Shown here: one piece after another, positions 24,019 to 32,712 of the stretch | Numbering within the stretch: the stretch's first letter is position 1 | Layout of the letters: every line of letters begins with the position of its first letter | Assembly: GCA_028277115.1 (NCBI GenBank) | Contig: JANQHG010000074.1 | Location: 1 to 37,345, forward strand | DNA: 37,345 nt | Source: Azospirillaceae bacterium | Lineage (GTDB): Bacteria > Pseudomonadota > Alphaproteobacteria > Azospirillales > Azospirillaceae | Direction of reading: 5' to 3' | Translations under genes and position numbers: made by a program | Notes under the pieces: model-generated | Told to the model about the DNA's origin: nothing | Databases searched by the model: none | What the model saw: only the letters and a program-made list of their open reading frames with translations

Positions 24019-24308
24019 GCTCATGAAGGGCGTCCAGGGGGCAACCGGCGGTCGCTCGTCCAAACATCCTGCCACAGCCGATACCGGCACTCCAAGACAC
24101 CGCCGGCACGGAGAAGTCCACAAACCGTAAAGGGTTTCCATCCCAACTGAGACGTGAAAGGATGACGCCCCGGGCGATCTCTCCAGCGTCCGTCGTGCGG
24201 TACCACTGGGCCGACCCGACACAAAATCTCACGAATGTTCGTTTCGGCGATTATTCAGGTTAACAGCGGGGCCCTTCGGTCCGACCCGCAAAAGCCGGGA
24301 GCCGGCGC

Positions 24309-26024
24309 ATGACCAAGACATTCCACGTCATCCTGATCAAGCCGGCGCGCTATGACGACGACGGCTATCCGATCCAATGGCGCCGCATCGTCTACCCGTC
24401 GTTTTGCTTGTCGCTGCTCAATGCCATGGTCAAGGACTGCGCGGCACGCCGAATTCTCGGGCCCGACGTCGACATCGTGGTCGAGGCCCACGACGACCAG
24501 TGCGGCCTGCCATCGATGGACGAGATGATCGGCCGCATCAAGGGCGCCGCGGCCGGCGGGCTGATGGCCCTGGTCGGCGTGCATACCGCCCACTTCCCCC
24601 GTGGCGCGGCCTTGGTCCGGCGGTTTCGCGCCGCCGGGGTCCCGGTTGTGATCGGCGGCTCCCACGTCTCGGGCAGCCTCGCCTCCCTGCCCGCGCCGCC
24701 GCCGGAAATCCAGGAGATGCTCGACCTCGGGGTCAGCCTGTTCACCGGCGAGGCCGAAGGGCGGCTCGAGGCCGTGTTGCGCGACGCCCGTGCCGGCACC
24801 ATGCGCGCGGTCTACGACTTCGGCGGCGTGCCGGTCGACATGGAAACCGCGCTGCTGCCGGACCATGTTCCCGACGCGGTGATCCGGCGGATTCCGCGTG
24901 ACCTCAACCCGGTCAACCCGATCGAAGCGGGCCGGGGATGTCCGTTCACCTGCACCTTCTGCACGGTGATCAACGTCCATGGCCGGCAGCCGCGCGCCCG
25001 AACGCCGGACGGGATCGCCGGCTTCGTCCGCAACAGCGTCGCCGGCGGGCGGTCGCGCTTCATGTTTACCGACGACAATTTCGCCCGCAACAAAAAGTGG
25101 CGCGAAATCCTCGAGGCGTTGGTGCGGCTGAAGGAAGAGGAAGGCCTGTCCTTCAGCTTCATCCTTCAGGTCGATACCCAGAGCGACCGCATCCCGGGCT
25201 TCATCCCGCTGGCGGTGCGCGCCGGGTGCGTGCAAATCTTCGTCGGGATGGAGAGCATCAATCCCGAGGCGCTCCAAGAGGTCGGAAAGAAACAGAACGC
25301 CGTCGGCCAATACCGGCGCTTCTTCCAGGCGTGGAAGCGCCACGGCGTGGTGATCATGACCGGCTTCATCGTCGGCTTTCCGACCGACACGCCGGAGAGT
25401 ATCCGGCGTGACCTGGAGACCATCAAGCGCGAATTGCCCCTTGATCTGATCTACCTGTTCATTCTGACGCCGTTGCCCGGATCGCCCGAGCATTCCGAAC
25501 TGGTCAAGGCCGGCGTCGCCCTGGACACGGAGCCCTCACGCTACACGACCTTCCATGCGACCAGGGACCATCCCCGGATGAGCCGGCAGCAGCTCGAGGC
25601 GCTCTATTACGAGGGCTGGCGCATCTACTATGAGGACGCGCATGTCGAGCGGGTTCTGCGCCGCCATGTCGCCTGGGGCGGCGACCTCGACGATTTGATC
25701 CCGTTCGTCCTGGTCGCCCGCGGCGCCTTTGCGATCGAGGACGTCAACCCGTCGGAGTTCGGCATCGTGCGCGTCAAGGCGCGCCGCGAGCGGCGCCCCG
25801 ACCTGCCGCGCGAGGCGTTCCTGCCGTTCGCCGCGCGGCGGGCCTGGTCGCTCCTGTCGGCTCAGACGCGCTGGGCGTGGCAGGTGATCCGGCTGAAGCA
25901 GATCGTCCGCCGCGCAAAACGGGGCGACCCGCGCCAGCTCCACGACGATCCGGCCTTAACCGGTCTGTTCGACGCGAGCGCGCCCGCAGCCGTCGCCCCC
26001 ACCCCGGACCGCGTGGCGGTTTGA
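24309..26024 (+). CDS. B12-binding-type radical SAM protein
   Basis: 571 residues, start ATG 24309 with GGGAG upstream. An N-terminal cobalamin-binding-like domain (about 1-190) has GGSHVSG at 116-122 but no DxHxxG axial-histidine motif. The radical SAM core follows with Cys211, Cys215 and Cys218 (GRGCPFTCTFCTVINVHG), FTDDNFARNKKW, FILQVDTQ, IFVGMESINPE, FIVGFPTDTPESI and LTPLPGSPEHSE. The C-terminal 170 residues are helical and basic. The family is common in alphaproteobacteria but its reaction is not known to me; related enzymes methylate or rearrange unactivated carbons, including lipids. It is full length and homologous throughout to the frameshifted gene at 22097-23838. Confidence 0.85.
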   Translation: MTKTFHVILIKPARYDDDGYPIQWRRIVYPSFCLSLLNAMVKDCAARRILGPDVDIVVEAHDDQCGLPSMDEMIGRIKGAAAGGLMALVGVHTAHFPRGAALVRRFRAAGVPVVIGGSHVSGSLASLPAPPPEIQEMLDLGVSLFTGEAEGRLEAVLRDARAGTMRAVYDFGGVPVDMETALLPDHVPDAVIRRIPRDLNPVNPIEAGRGCPFTCTFCTVINVHGRQPRARTPDGIAGFVRNSVAGGRSRFMFTDDNFARNKKWREILEALVRLKEEEGLSFSFILQVDTQSDRIPGFIPLAVRAGCVQIFVGMESINPEALQEVGKKQNAVGQYRRFFQAWKRHGVVIMTGFIVGFPTDTPESIRRDLETIKRELPLDLIYLFILTPLPGSPEHSELVKAGVALDTEPSRYTTFHATRDHPRMSRQQLEALYYEGWRIYYEDAHVERVLRRHVAWGGDLDDLIPFVLVARGAFAIEDVNPSEFGIVRVKARRERRPDLPREAFLPFAARRAWSLLSAQTRWAWQVIRLKQIVRRAKRGDPRQLHDDPALTGLFDASAPAAVAPTPDRVAV

Positions 26025-26051
26025 TCGCCGGTCGGGACAAAGCCGCCGGCG

Positions 26052-26972
26052 CTACGCAGCCGGCTTGGGGCCGCGGACCGCCTGCCAGAACGAGATCGTG
26101 TTGTTGTTGTAATCCTGATCGCCGCGGGCCTTGAGCTCGTAATGGAGGGCGCGGAGCTTGTAGTAAGGGACACCCGGATACATGTGGTGTGCCGTATGAA
26201 ACTGCAGGCCGAGCGGCTGGACCAGGACGGCGAGCGGCGCCTCGACGCTGAAGCTGTCCAGTACATGATCGCGGGCGGTGGTTTCCTCGACATGTTTTTC
26301 CATGCGGTGCTCAAGCGGAATCCGCACCGTCACCAGCAACCAGGCACCGACCTGGATAAAATACAACAGCGGCAAGGTCTCGGACAGCAGCGCCAGGTAG
26401 ATCGCGAAAACAACCAGATAGTACCGGCTAAGATACGTGACCTCTTTGCGATGCTGTTCCTCGATATCGGAGCCCATCGTGAAGCCGTACCGACGGAGAA
26501 AACGCTCCAGCGCTTGCTCGGCGTTGACGCCGAGACTCGCGGTAACCGTCATGAACAAATTGAAGATCGGCATCAGAAATGGTACGATGAATAACACGAA
26601 TATCATCAGTTTGATATCGGTCCTCAGCGGCAGGTACTGGGGATCGTCTTTGGTGCCGAACACGCCCACACTATGGTGGGTCAGATGCGGTTTGTAGAAC
26701 CGGGGGGCCGGGACAAAGACGATCGCGCCGATGGTCAAGTTCCACAGGCGGATGAACGGTTTCATCTTCTCGTCGCGCTGACGATGGGTGATCTCGTGAA
26801 CAAACGCCCCGGACCGGTGCATCGCAAACATGCAGATGACCATGGGAACCACCACGATCGGGCCGCTGGCGGTGGCGCACCAGGCGAAACCGGCGATGAA
26901 AACCGCCATCGGGATCAGGAAATCCCGGTAGTAGACCGCCATGTCGGCTTGGAAGTATTGTTTGTCGATCAT
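26052..26972 (-). CDS. Membrane fatty acid desaturase family protein
   Basis: 306 residues from ATG 26972, with GAGGTGGTGGG upstream. All three histidine boxes of the di-iron desaturase family are present: HEITH (59-63), HLTHH (96-100) and HTAHH (259-263, in LQFHTAHHMYPGVPYYKL). Four or so membrane segments lie around them (about 18-50, 75-90, 122-145, 185-215). Such enzymes introduce a double bond or hydroxyl into acyl chains at the inner membrane, using O2 and a ferredoxin-type donor. It is convergent with the radical SAM gene, 27 bp away. Proximity to glycosyltransferase and acyltransferase genes fits lipid modification, but a carotenoid- or alkane-type substrate cannot be excluded. Confidence 0.88.
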   Translation of the reverse strand: MIDKQYFQADMAVYYRDFLIPMAVFIAGFAWCATASGPIVVVPMVICMFAMHRSGAFVHEITHRQRDEKMKPFIRLWNLTIGAIVFVPAPRFYKPHLTHHSVGVFGTKDDPQYLPLRTDIKLMIFVLFIVPFLMPIFNLFMTVTASLGVNAEQALERFLRRYGFTMGSDIEEQHRKEVTYLSRYYLVVFAIYLALLSETLPLLYFIQVGAWLLVTVRIPLEHRMEKHVEETTARDHVLDSFSVEAPLAVLVQPLGLQFHTAHHMYPGVPYYKLRALHYELKARGDQDYNNNTISFWQAVRGPKPAA

Positions 26973-27321
26973 CCCACCACCTCGCCATGGCCTCTCGGTG
27001 ACTGTCACCGGTTGGCCGCCCCGAACCGACCGGGTCGGCGGCCCAGTCTCCGCCCCGATCCCTCGCCCCCGATCCTTCGCCCTTGATACCGGCACCGAAC
27101 ATGAATTTCCACCCATCTCGGGACGCGCCGACGCCGCGGACGTCCGGCCTGACCGGTCTCGCCGTGGCGGGTGAAAAAAAGGCGGTTGAACACCGACGCG
27201 GGTGATGTACGCTTGCGACAGACCTGGATTTCCGTTGCGCACAAAGGCGCGGTCGTCGCTTTTGAGCGCCCTGCCGCCAATGCAAATCCTTCAACCGGGT
27301 TGATCACCGTCGAGAAGTCCC
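26973..27321. other. Divergent intergenic region between desaturase and RND operon
   Basis: About 350 bp. An A7 run at 27174-27180 and a weak TTGAAC (27186-27191)/TACGCT (27208-27213) pair with 16-base spacing could be the promoter of the RND operon. No repeat copy or hairpin of note was seen. Open frames here carry no recognisable domain. Confidence 0.4.
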
Positions 27322-28557
27322 TTGCGACGATTGCTCCTTGTTGCGGTCAGCCTTGTCGTTGTTGCTGCCGGCGTCCTCTATTCCGGGGTCGGGCCGGAGC
27401 CGTTGGTGTCCACGGTCCCGACCGCGGTGTCGACCGCACAATCCGCGACCGGCGGCGGTGACGCTGCGGACCAGGCCACCGCCGGCGCGCCGCGACCCGC
27501 CCTGCCGGTTGTCACCGTGGTCGCCCGCCGCACCGCCGCGTATCAGGTCGAGGACGACCACGCCGGCAGGGTTGTCGCCCGACGGTCGAGCGCGCTCGGC
27601 TTCTCCCGCGGCGGACTGATCAGCCGGATCGCGGTCGATGACGGCGATCCCGTTGCGGCGGGACAGATGCTGGCGTGGCTGGATACCCGCGCCCTGGAGG
27701 CAAAGGCGGTCGAACTCGAAACCGAGTTGGACCAAAGGCGCAGCTCCCTGGACGCGGCGGTCGCGCGGGTCGAGCAGGCGGCGGCGATCGAGACCCGCCG
27801 CAGCCAGCTGGCCCGGCGGGATTGGGTGTCCAAAGAGGCGTATGATGACGCGGTGTTCGACCACAAACAGGCGGTCGCCGAACAGAAGGCGGCCGAGAGC
27901 GCGATCCGCACGGCCGAAGCGGCGCTCGCCAGCCTTCAGGTCGATCTTGAGCTGTCGCGTCTGACCGCGCCCTACGCCGGCACCGTCATCGCCCGCCGGA
28001 TCGACGAAGGGGCGGCGGTCACCCCCGGCCAGCCGGTGCTCGATCTGATCGAGACCGACGTCCTTGAGTTCCGGGTTGGGGTTCCGGTCGCGACGGCGGC
28101 CACCCTGGCGGTCGGCACGGACTATCCGGTGATCATCGCCGAAAAACAGCTCAGCGGCCGGCTGATCAAGGTGTTGCCCGTGGTCGAGGCAGAGACCCGC
28201 ACGGTGATCGCCATCTTCACCCTGCCCGAGGCCGAGCCGGCGCCGATCGCCGGCCAGCTCGGCCATCTGCGACTCGGCCGGACGATCCCCACGGCCGGCT
28301 TCTGGCTGCCGTTGGCGGCGCTGACGGAAAGCCACCGCGGCCTGTGGGCGGCCTATGTGGTCGAGCCCGCCCCGGCGGCGTCGGACACCACCGGTGTCGT
28401 GGGCACCTTGTCCCGCCGGGAGCTGCAACTCTTCCAGGTGGACGCAAACCGCGCCTATGTCGGCGGCGTTCTGCGCGACGGCGAGCCGGTGGTGGCGGAC
28501 GGGACCCACCGACTGATCCCGGGAATGCGGGTCCGCGACGTCGGCGCGGGCCGGTAG
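27322..28557 (+). CDS. RND efflux periplasmic adaptor (HlyD/membrane fusion family)
   Basis: 411 residues from a TTG start at 27322: a stop at 27301 leaves no ATG or GTG upstream, and the N-terminal membrane anchor RRLLLVAVSLVVVAAGVLY starts right there. A Gly/Ala-rich spacer precedes the lipoyl/barrel-sandwich half (ALGFSRGGLISRIAVDDGDPV, about 93-113). An alpha-helical hairpin (about 130-205), the second lipoyl half (SRLTAPYAGTVIARRIDEGAAV) and a beta-barrel domain follow. It connects the inner-membrane pump to an outer-membrane channel across the periplasm. The permease follows 27 bases later. No TolC-like gene is in the window. Confidence 0.9.
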   Translation: MRRLLLVAVSLVVVAAGVLYSGVGPEPLVSTVPTAVSTAQSATGGGDAADQATAGAPRPALPVVTVVARRTAAYQVEDDHAGRVVARRSSALGFSRGGLISRIAVDDGDPVAAGQMLAWLDTRALEAKAVELETELDQRRSSLDAAVARVEQAAAIETRRSQLARRDWVSKEAYDDAVFDHKQAVAEQKAAESAIRTAEAALASLQVDLELSRLTAPYAGTVIARRIDEGAAVTPGQPVLDLIETDVLEFRVGVPVATAATLAVGTDYPVIIAEKQLSGRLIKVLPVVEAETRTVIAIFTLPEAEPAPIAGQLGHLRLGRTIPTAGFWLPLAALTESHRGLWAAYVVEPAPAASDTTGVVGTLSRRELQLFQVDANRAYVGGVLRDGEPVVADGTHRLIPGMRVRDVGAGR

Positions 28558-28584
28558 ATCTCTCGGCGGGGCGCGGGCGGACCC

Positions 28585-31500
28585 ATGATCTCAACCCTGT
28601 TCTACCGCACCCCGCGGCTCACCATCCTGACCATCGGGCTGATCCTGGTCGCCGGCTTGGCCGGGTTCGCTGCCATGCCGCGGCTGGAAGACCCGTTGAT
28701 CACCAGCCGGTTTGCGTCGATCAAGACCGTCTATCCGGGCGCCAGCGCCGAACAGGTCGACACCCAGATCACCGAGAAGATCGAAACGGCCCTGTTCGAA
28801 GTCCAGGAGATACAGGAAATCAAATCGGTATCGCGGACCGGATTCTCCGAGATGATCGCGATCATCGAGGATGATATCGATCCGCGCGACCTCGATGAAA
28901 TCTGGTCGCGTGTTCGTGACCAACTGGTTGATGTTTCGAATCAATTACCGGAACACGCCGAGGCCCCGGTGTTTCGCCGGGAGTACATCGGCGCGCACAC
29001 CTTCGTCGCCGCGTTCACCTGGACCCTCGATGCGCCGGCGGACCGCGGCATTCTGACCCGGCTGGCGGCGGCGTTCGAACGCGAGCTGATCCTCAGCCCG
29101 GGCACGCTTCGCACCGAGCTGTTCGGAGACGCGGTCGAGGAGATCCTGGTCACCATCCGGCCCGCGACCCTCGCCGCGGCCGGGCTGACCCCGGCCGCGA
29201 TCGCCGACGCGATCGCCACGGCGGACGTCGAGCTGCCGGCCGGCGAACTGACCGGGCCCGACAACCGCCTGACCATCGAGGTCACGGGGCCGCTCGACCA
29301 GGTCGAACGGGTCCGCCGCGTGCCCGTCCGCCGCCTGGACGACGGCCGCATCCTGCGGGTCGGCGACCTCGCCGCGGTCGAAAAGACCGTGCGCCGCCCG
29401 GCCGACACGCTGGCGCTGGTCGAAGGCCGGCCCGCGGTCCTGGTCGGGGCGATGATGAGCGGCGACTGGCGGGTCGATGAATGGGGGCGCACCACCCGCA
29501 CCACGTTCGAGGCGTTCGCGCAAGACCTGCCGGACGGCATCAGCGCGCGGGTGCTGTTCGATCAAAGCGCGTATGTCAGCGATCGTCTGGCGGACCTGGG
29601 CGCGAACCTGGCGCTGTCGCTGGTCATGGTGTTCGTCGTGGTCTGCCTGACCATGGGATGGCGCAACGGCCTGGTGGTCGGCACGATCCTGCCGCTGGCG
29701 GTGGCGATCGTGGTCGCCCTGCAGCACGCGCTCGGCGCGGAACTGCACCAGGTCTCGGTGACCGGCCTGATCATTGCGCTCGGCCTGTTGATCGACAATG
29801 CGATCGTCACGGTGGACGAATTCAGCAAACGCCGGGACGAGGGCCTGGAGATCGCCGACGCGATCGATCTGACCGTGCGGCACCTGTTCGTGCCGCTGGT
29901 CGCCTCGTCGGTGACCACGATTTTGACCTTCTCGCCGATTGCCCTGTTTCCGGGGCCCCGCGGGGAGTTCGTCAGCGGGCTCGGGACCTCGGTGGTCCTG
30001 GCGGTCGCCGCCTCGTTGCTTTTGGCCTTGACGGTGATCCCGGCGTTGGCCGGCTATCTCGCGCGGCGGACCGGGTCGGGCCGCGGGTCCGGGCGACCGG
30101 GCCTGTTGGCCTCCGGCTTCGACCATCCGGTGCTGTCCGCGCTGCTGCGCCGGGTGCTCGGCCTGGTGATCCGGCGGCCGCTGGTGATGGCGGCGGTCGC
30201 GATCGCGCCGGCGGTCGCCGGGTTCGTCCTCAGCGGCCAGTTGGTCCAGCAGTTCTTCCCGCCGACCGACCGCGACCAGTTCCAGCTTCTGGTCGCCCTG
30301 CGCACCCAGGCGTCGCTGGCCGAGACCGAGCGGGTGGTCCGGCGGATCCGGGCGATCCTGGCGGCGGAACCGGCGATCGTCGCCGACACCTGGGTGCTCG
30401 GAGAGTCGTCGCCGCGCGTCTACTACAACGTCACGGTCGCGGCCGATCGGGTCCCGAGCGCCGCCAATGCCTTCATCGATACCGGTTCGGCGGCCGAGAC
30501 CCGCACGCTGTTGCCCCGGCTGCAGCGGGTGATGACCGAGGCGGTGCCCGAAGCCGAAATCCTGACCCTGCCGTTCGAGCAGGGACCGCTGCTCGACGCG
30601 CCGGTCGAGGCGGAGCTTTACGGCCCGGACCTGGCACGGCTGCGGGAGATCGGCGAGCAGGTTCGCCTGCTGCTCAGCCAATCGACCAATGTCACCTTCA
30701 CCCGCGCCAGCCTGGCCGGCGGCCGCCCGAAGCTGGCCGTGGCGGTTGACGAGGATCAAGCGCGACTGGCCGGCTATGGCTTGACCGATGTCGCCGGGGC
30801 GCTGTCCGCCCATCTCGACGGTGTGGTCGGGGGCACGATCACCGAGGACACCGAAGACCTGCCGGTCCGGGTCCGGGCCGATGACGGGTTTCGCGTTTCC
30901 CTGTCGCGGATCGCCAACCTGCCGCTCGCGGCACGGATGCCGAGCTCGGCCGACGACCCGAAGATCGGCGTGCCGCTGGGCGCGCTCGGTCAGCTGACGC
31001 TGCGCCCGACCCACACCGCGATCACCCGCTACCAGGGGGAACGGGTCAACCGTATACAGGCGTTCCTCGCGCCGTTCAGCTTGCCGAGCGAGACGCTGGC
31101 CGATTTCCGGCGCCGGCTCGCCGAGGCCGGTCCGCTGCTGCCGCCCGGCTATCGCATCGCGTTCGGCGGCGAGTCGCGGGAAAGCAGCAAGTCCCAGGCC
31201 GGGCTGGTCGCGATGGTCGGCCCGTTGGCGGTTTTGATGCTCGCAACGATCGTGCTTGCGTTCAACAATTTCCGCCTGGCTGCCGTGATCGCCCTGGTCG
31301 CGGTTCTCAGCATGGGCATGGCGCTGTTTGCCGTGTGGGTGTTTCAGCGGCCTTTGGGCTTCATGACCGTGCTCGGGAGCTTGGGCCTGATCGGGATCGC
31401 GATCAACGATGCGATCGTGGTTCTGGCCTCGTTGCGCGCCGATCCTGCGGCGTGCGCCGGAGATACAGAGGCGATCCGCGCCAACGTTGCCGGGTGCACC

Positions 31501-31674
31501 CGGCATGTGGTGTCGACCACGCTGACCACGATTGCCGGGTTCGTGCCGCTGATTTTGTGGGGCGGCAGCTTCTGGCAGCCGCTGGCGATCGCGATCGCGG
31601 GCGGGGTGTCGGGGGCGACCATGCTGGCGATCATTTTCGTCCCTGCCCTGTTCGTCTTGATGACACGGTCTTGA
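28585..31674 (+). CDS. RND efflux permease (HAE/AcrB-like)
   Basis: 1029 residues, full length for the family, with twelve membrane segments in two repeats and two large periplasmic loops. The N terminus LTILTIGLILVAGLAGFAAMPRLEDP and the loop motif VYPGASAEQVDTQITEKIE are typical. In segment 4 the proton-relay motif reads LLIDNAIVTVDEF, with Asp-Asn instead of Asp-Asp, as in many non-AcrB members. In the second half GIAINDAIVVLASL is the counterpart. Substrate cannot be told; drug or lipid-like export are both possible. It is co-transcribed with the adaptor and followed by repeat copy E. Confidence 0.92.
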   Translation: MISTLFYRTPRLTILTIGLILVAGLAGFAAMPRLEDPLITSRFASIKTVYPGASAEQVDTQITEKIETALFEVQEIQEIKSVSRTGFSEMIAIIEDDIDPRDLDEIWSRVRDQLVDVSNQLPEHAEAPVFRREYIGAHTFVAAFTWTLDAPADRGILTRLAAAFERELILSPGTLRTELFGDAVEEILVTIRPATLAAAGLTPAAIADAIATADVELPAGELTGPDNRLTIEVTGPLDQVERVRRVPVRRLDDGRILRVGDLAAVEKTVRRPADTLALVEGRPAVLVGAMMSGDWRVDEWGRTTRTTFEAFAQDLPDGISARVLFDQSAYVSDRLADLGANLALSLVMVFVVVCLTMGWRNGLVVGTILPLAVAIVVALQHALGAELHQVSVTGLIIALGLLIDNAIVTVDEFSKRRDEGLEIADAIDLTVRHLFVPLVASSVTTILTFSPIALFPGPRGEFVSGLGTSVVLAVAASLLLALTVIPALAGYLARRTGSGRGSGRPGLLASGFDHPVLSALLRRVLGLVIRRPLVMAAVAIAPAVAGFVLSGQLVQQFFPPTDRDQFQLLVALRTQASLAETERVVRRIRAILAAEPAIVADTWVLGESSPRVYYNVTVAADRVPSAANAFIDTGSAAETRTLLPRLQRVMTEAVPEAEILTLPFEQGPLLDAPVEAELYGPDLARLREIGEQVRLLLSQSTNVTFTRASLAGGRPKLAVAVDEDQARLAGYGLTDVAGALSAHLDGVVGGTITEDTEDLPVRVRADDGFRVSLSRIANLPLAARMPSSADDPKIGVPLGALGQLTLRPTHTAITRYQGERVNRIQAFLAPFSLPSETLADFRRRLAEAGPLLPPGYRIAFGGESRESSKSQAGLVAMVGPLAVLMLATIVLAFNNFRLAAVIALVAVLSMGMALFAVWVFQRPLGFMTVLGSLGLIGIAINDAIVVLASLRADPAACAGDTEAIRANVAGCTRHVVSTTLTTIAGFVPLILWGGSFWQPLAIAIAGGVSGATMLAIIFVPALFVLMTRS

Positions 31675-31691
31675 GCGGATGTGCAGCGCCG

Positions 31692-31805
31692 AACGCGGCC
31701 TGTCGGCCGTTGTCAGGGGCGCTCCCCCCGACACCCCTGCAAGGGGGGCGCCCCCCTTGACCCCCACTAACCAATGGGGCCCAAGGGGCGTCGCCCCCAA
31801 ACCGG
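31692..31805 (+). repeat. GC-rich palindromic repeat, copy E
   Basis: It follows the RND permease stop and sits between convergent genes. It has GCGGCCTGTCGGCCG, TCAGGGGCGCTCCCCCCGACACCCC, then AAGGGGGGC-GCC-CCCCTTGACCCC, and an added GGGGCGTCGCCCCC hairpin near 31785-31798. Here a bidirectional terminator function would make sense. Confidence 0.8.
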
Positions 31806-31836
31806 CGCTGCGGGGGTCGGTTTCCGGTTGGGGCTC

Positions 31837-32559
31837 CTACCGCGACCAGTTGGCGAGCTGGTTCGCTATGAACGACACGACCTGGCGATGCGCCGCCGGA
31901 CCGTCGGCCGCGATCGGCACCGGCGCGCCGATCGCAAACCGCGCCGGGCGCGACGGCACGATCCAGCCGATCTCCTTAACGAGGCGCCCGGACGTCCAGG
32001 TCGCGGTATCGAGCGCCACCGGGACCATCGGAACCCCGGCCGCGCGCGCCAAACGCATGCCCAGCGTGTTGAAGGTCTTGGGGTCGAACTCGAGGGTCCG
32101 GTGCGCCTGCGGGAAGATGATCACCGACATGCCGCGGCGCAGCCGGTCCGTGCCCTCCCGGAGCACCATCGCCAGGTCCGCCCGCGGATCGGTGCGGCTG
32201 ACCACGATCGGGTCGAACGCCTTGAGCACGGGGCCGAGCAACGGATAGCTGAGCAGGCCCGCCTTGACGACAAAGGTGCAGGGCGCCGCGGCCCGCAGGA
32301 TCGACGGCAGGACCTGGGTTTCCAGCGAACTCATATGGTTTGCGACGAAGACGAACGGACCTTGGTGTTGGTCCAATCTTTCGTCGCCGGAGACCTCAAA
32401 TCGGACGCCGACGCGTTCGAGCGCCCGACACAGCGAGCCGCTGCCCTTGACCAGCTCGGCATTCGGCAACCGCCCGGTTCTTGCCTTAAGCGCCGCCAGG
32501 CCCATGATGATCGGTGCCTGAACGAAGAACCCGACCGTCGGCAACACTGCGTTCCACAC
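31837..32559 (-). CDS. Lysophospholipid acyltransferase-like protein (PlsC superfamily)
   Basis: 240 residues from GTG 32559, chosen for a strong GGGGGGACGAGGG upstream. Membrane-associated N terminus (LPTVGFFVQAPIIMGLAAL). The acyltransferase motifs appear in a family-specific form: VANHMSSLETQVLP (NHx4E instead of NHx4D), VVKAGLLSYPLLGP, and IIFPQAHRTLEFDP (FPQ in place of FPEG), then GVPMVPVALDT. A subgroup of PlsC-like proteins shares these changes, so they are not damage. The enzyme would acylate a lysophospholipid or glycolipid at the inner membrane. It diverges from the cNMP/CPBP gene over a 153-bp spacer. Confidence 0.83.
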   Translation of the reverse strand: MWNAVLPTVGFFVQAPIIMGLAALKARTGRLPNAELVKGSGSLCRALERVGVRFEVSGDERLDQHQGPFVFVANHMSSLETQVLPSILRAAAPCTFVVKAGLLSYPLLGPVLKAFDPIVVSRTDPRADLAMVLREGTDRLRRGMSVIIFPQAHRTLEFDPKTFNTLGMRLARAAGVPMVPVALDTATWTSGRLVKEIGWIVPSRPARFAIGAPVPIAADGPAAHRQVVSFIANQLANWSR

Positions 32560-32712
32560 AGGCCCTCGTCCCCCCCAACCGGTGTTCTGTCCGCCGGACG
32601 TGCGCTGCTCAAGCGTCCTATCTGCGACGGAACGCGACTGGGTTGTCTCGCCTGGCAGAGACTGATACACGAACGGTGCCGCCGAATCCCGAGTAAATTC
32701 GGGGGTGTTGAC

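Larger units (their letters stand above)
23839..24308. other. Divergent intergenic region between two radical SAM genes
   Basis: 470 bp between the two head-to-head paralogs. It contains a perfect 14-bp tandem duplication (23898-23925) and repeat copy D (23946-24018); the last 290 bp show no recognisable element. Promoters for both genes must lie here, but I could not define convincing hexamers. Confidence 0.6.

Noticed and set aside
28945-31800. A 951-codon open frame antisense to the RND permease
   Set aside because: Same composition artefact, with no domain; the plus-strand permease is certain.
31960-32360. Damaged PlsC active site (NHx4E and FPQ)
   Set aside because: The same substitutions are shared by a recognised subgroup of PlsC-like acyltransferases, so they look like a family trait.
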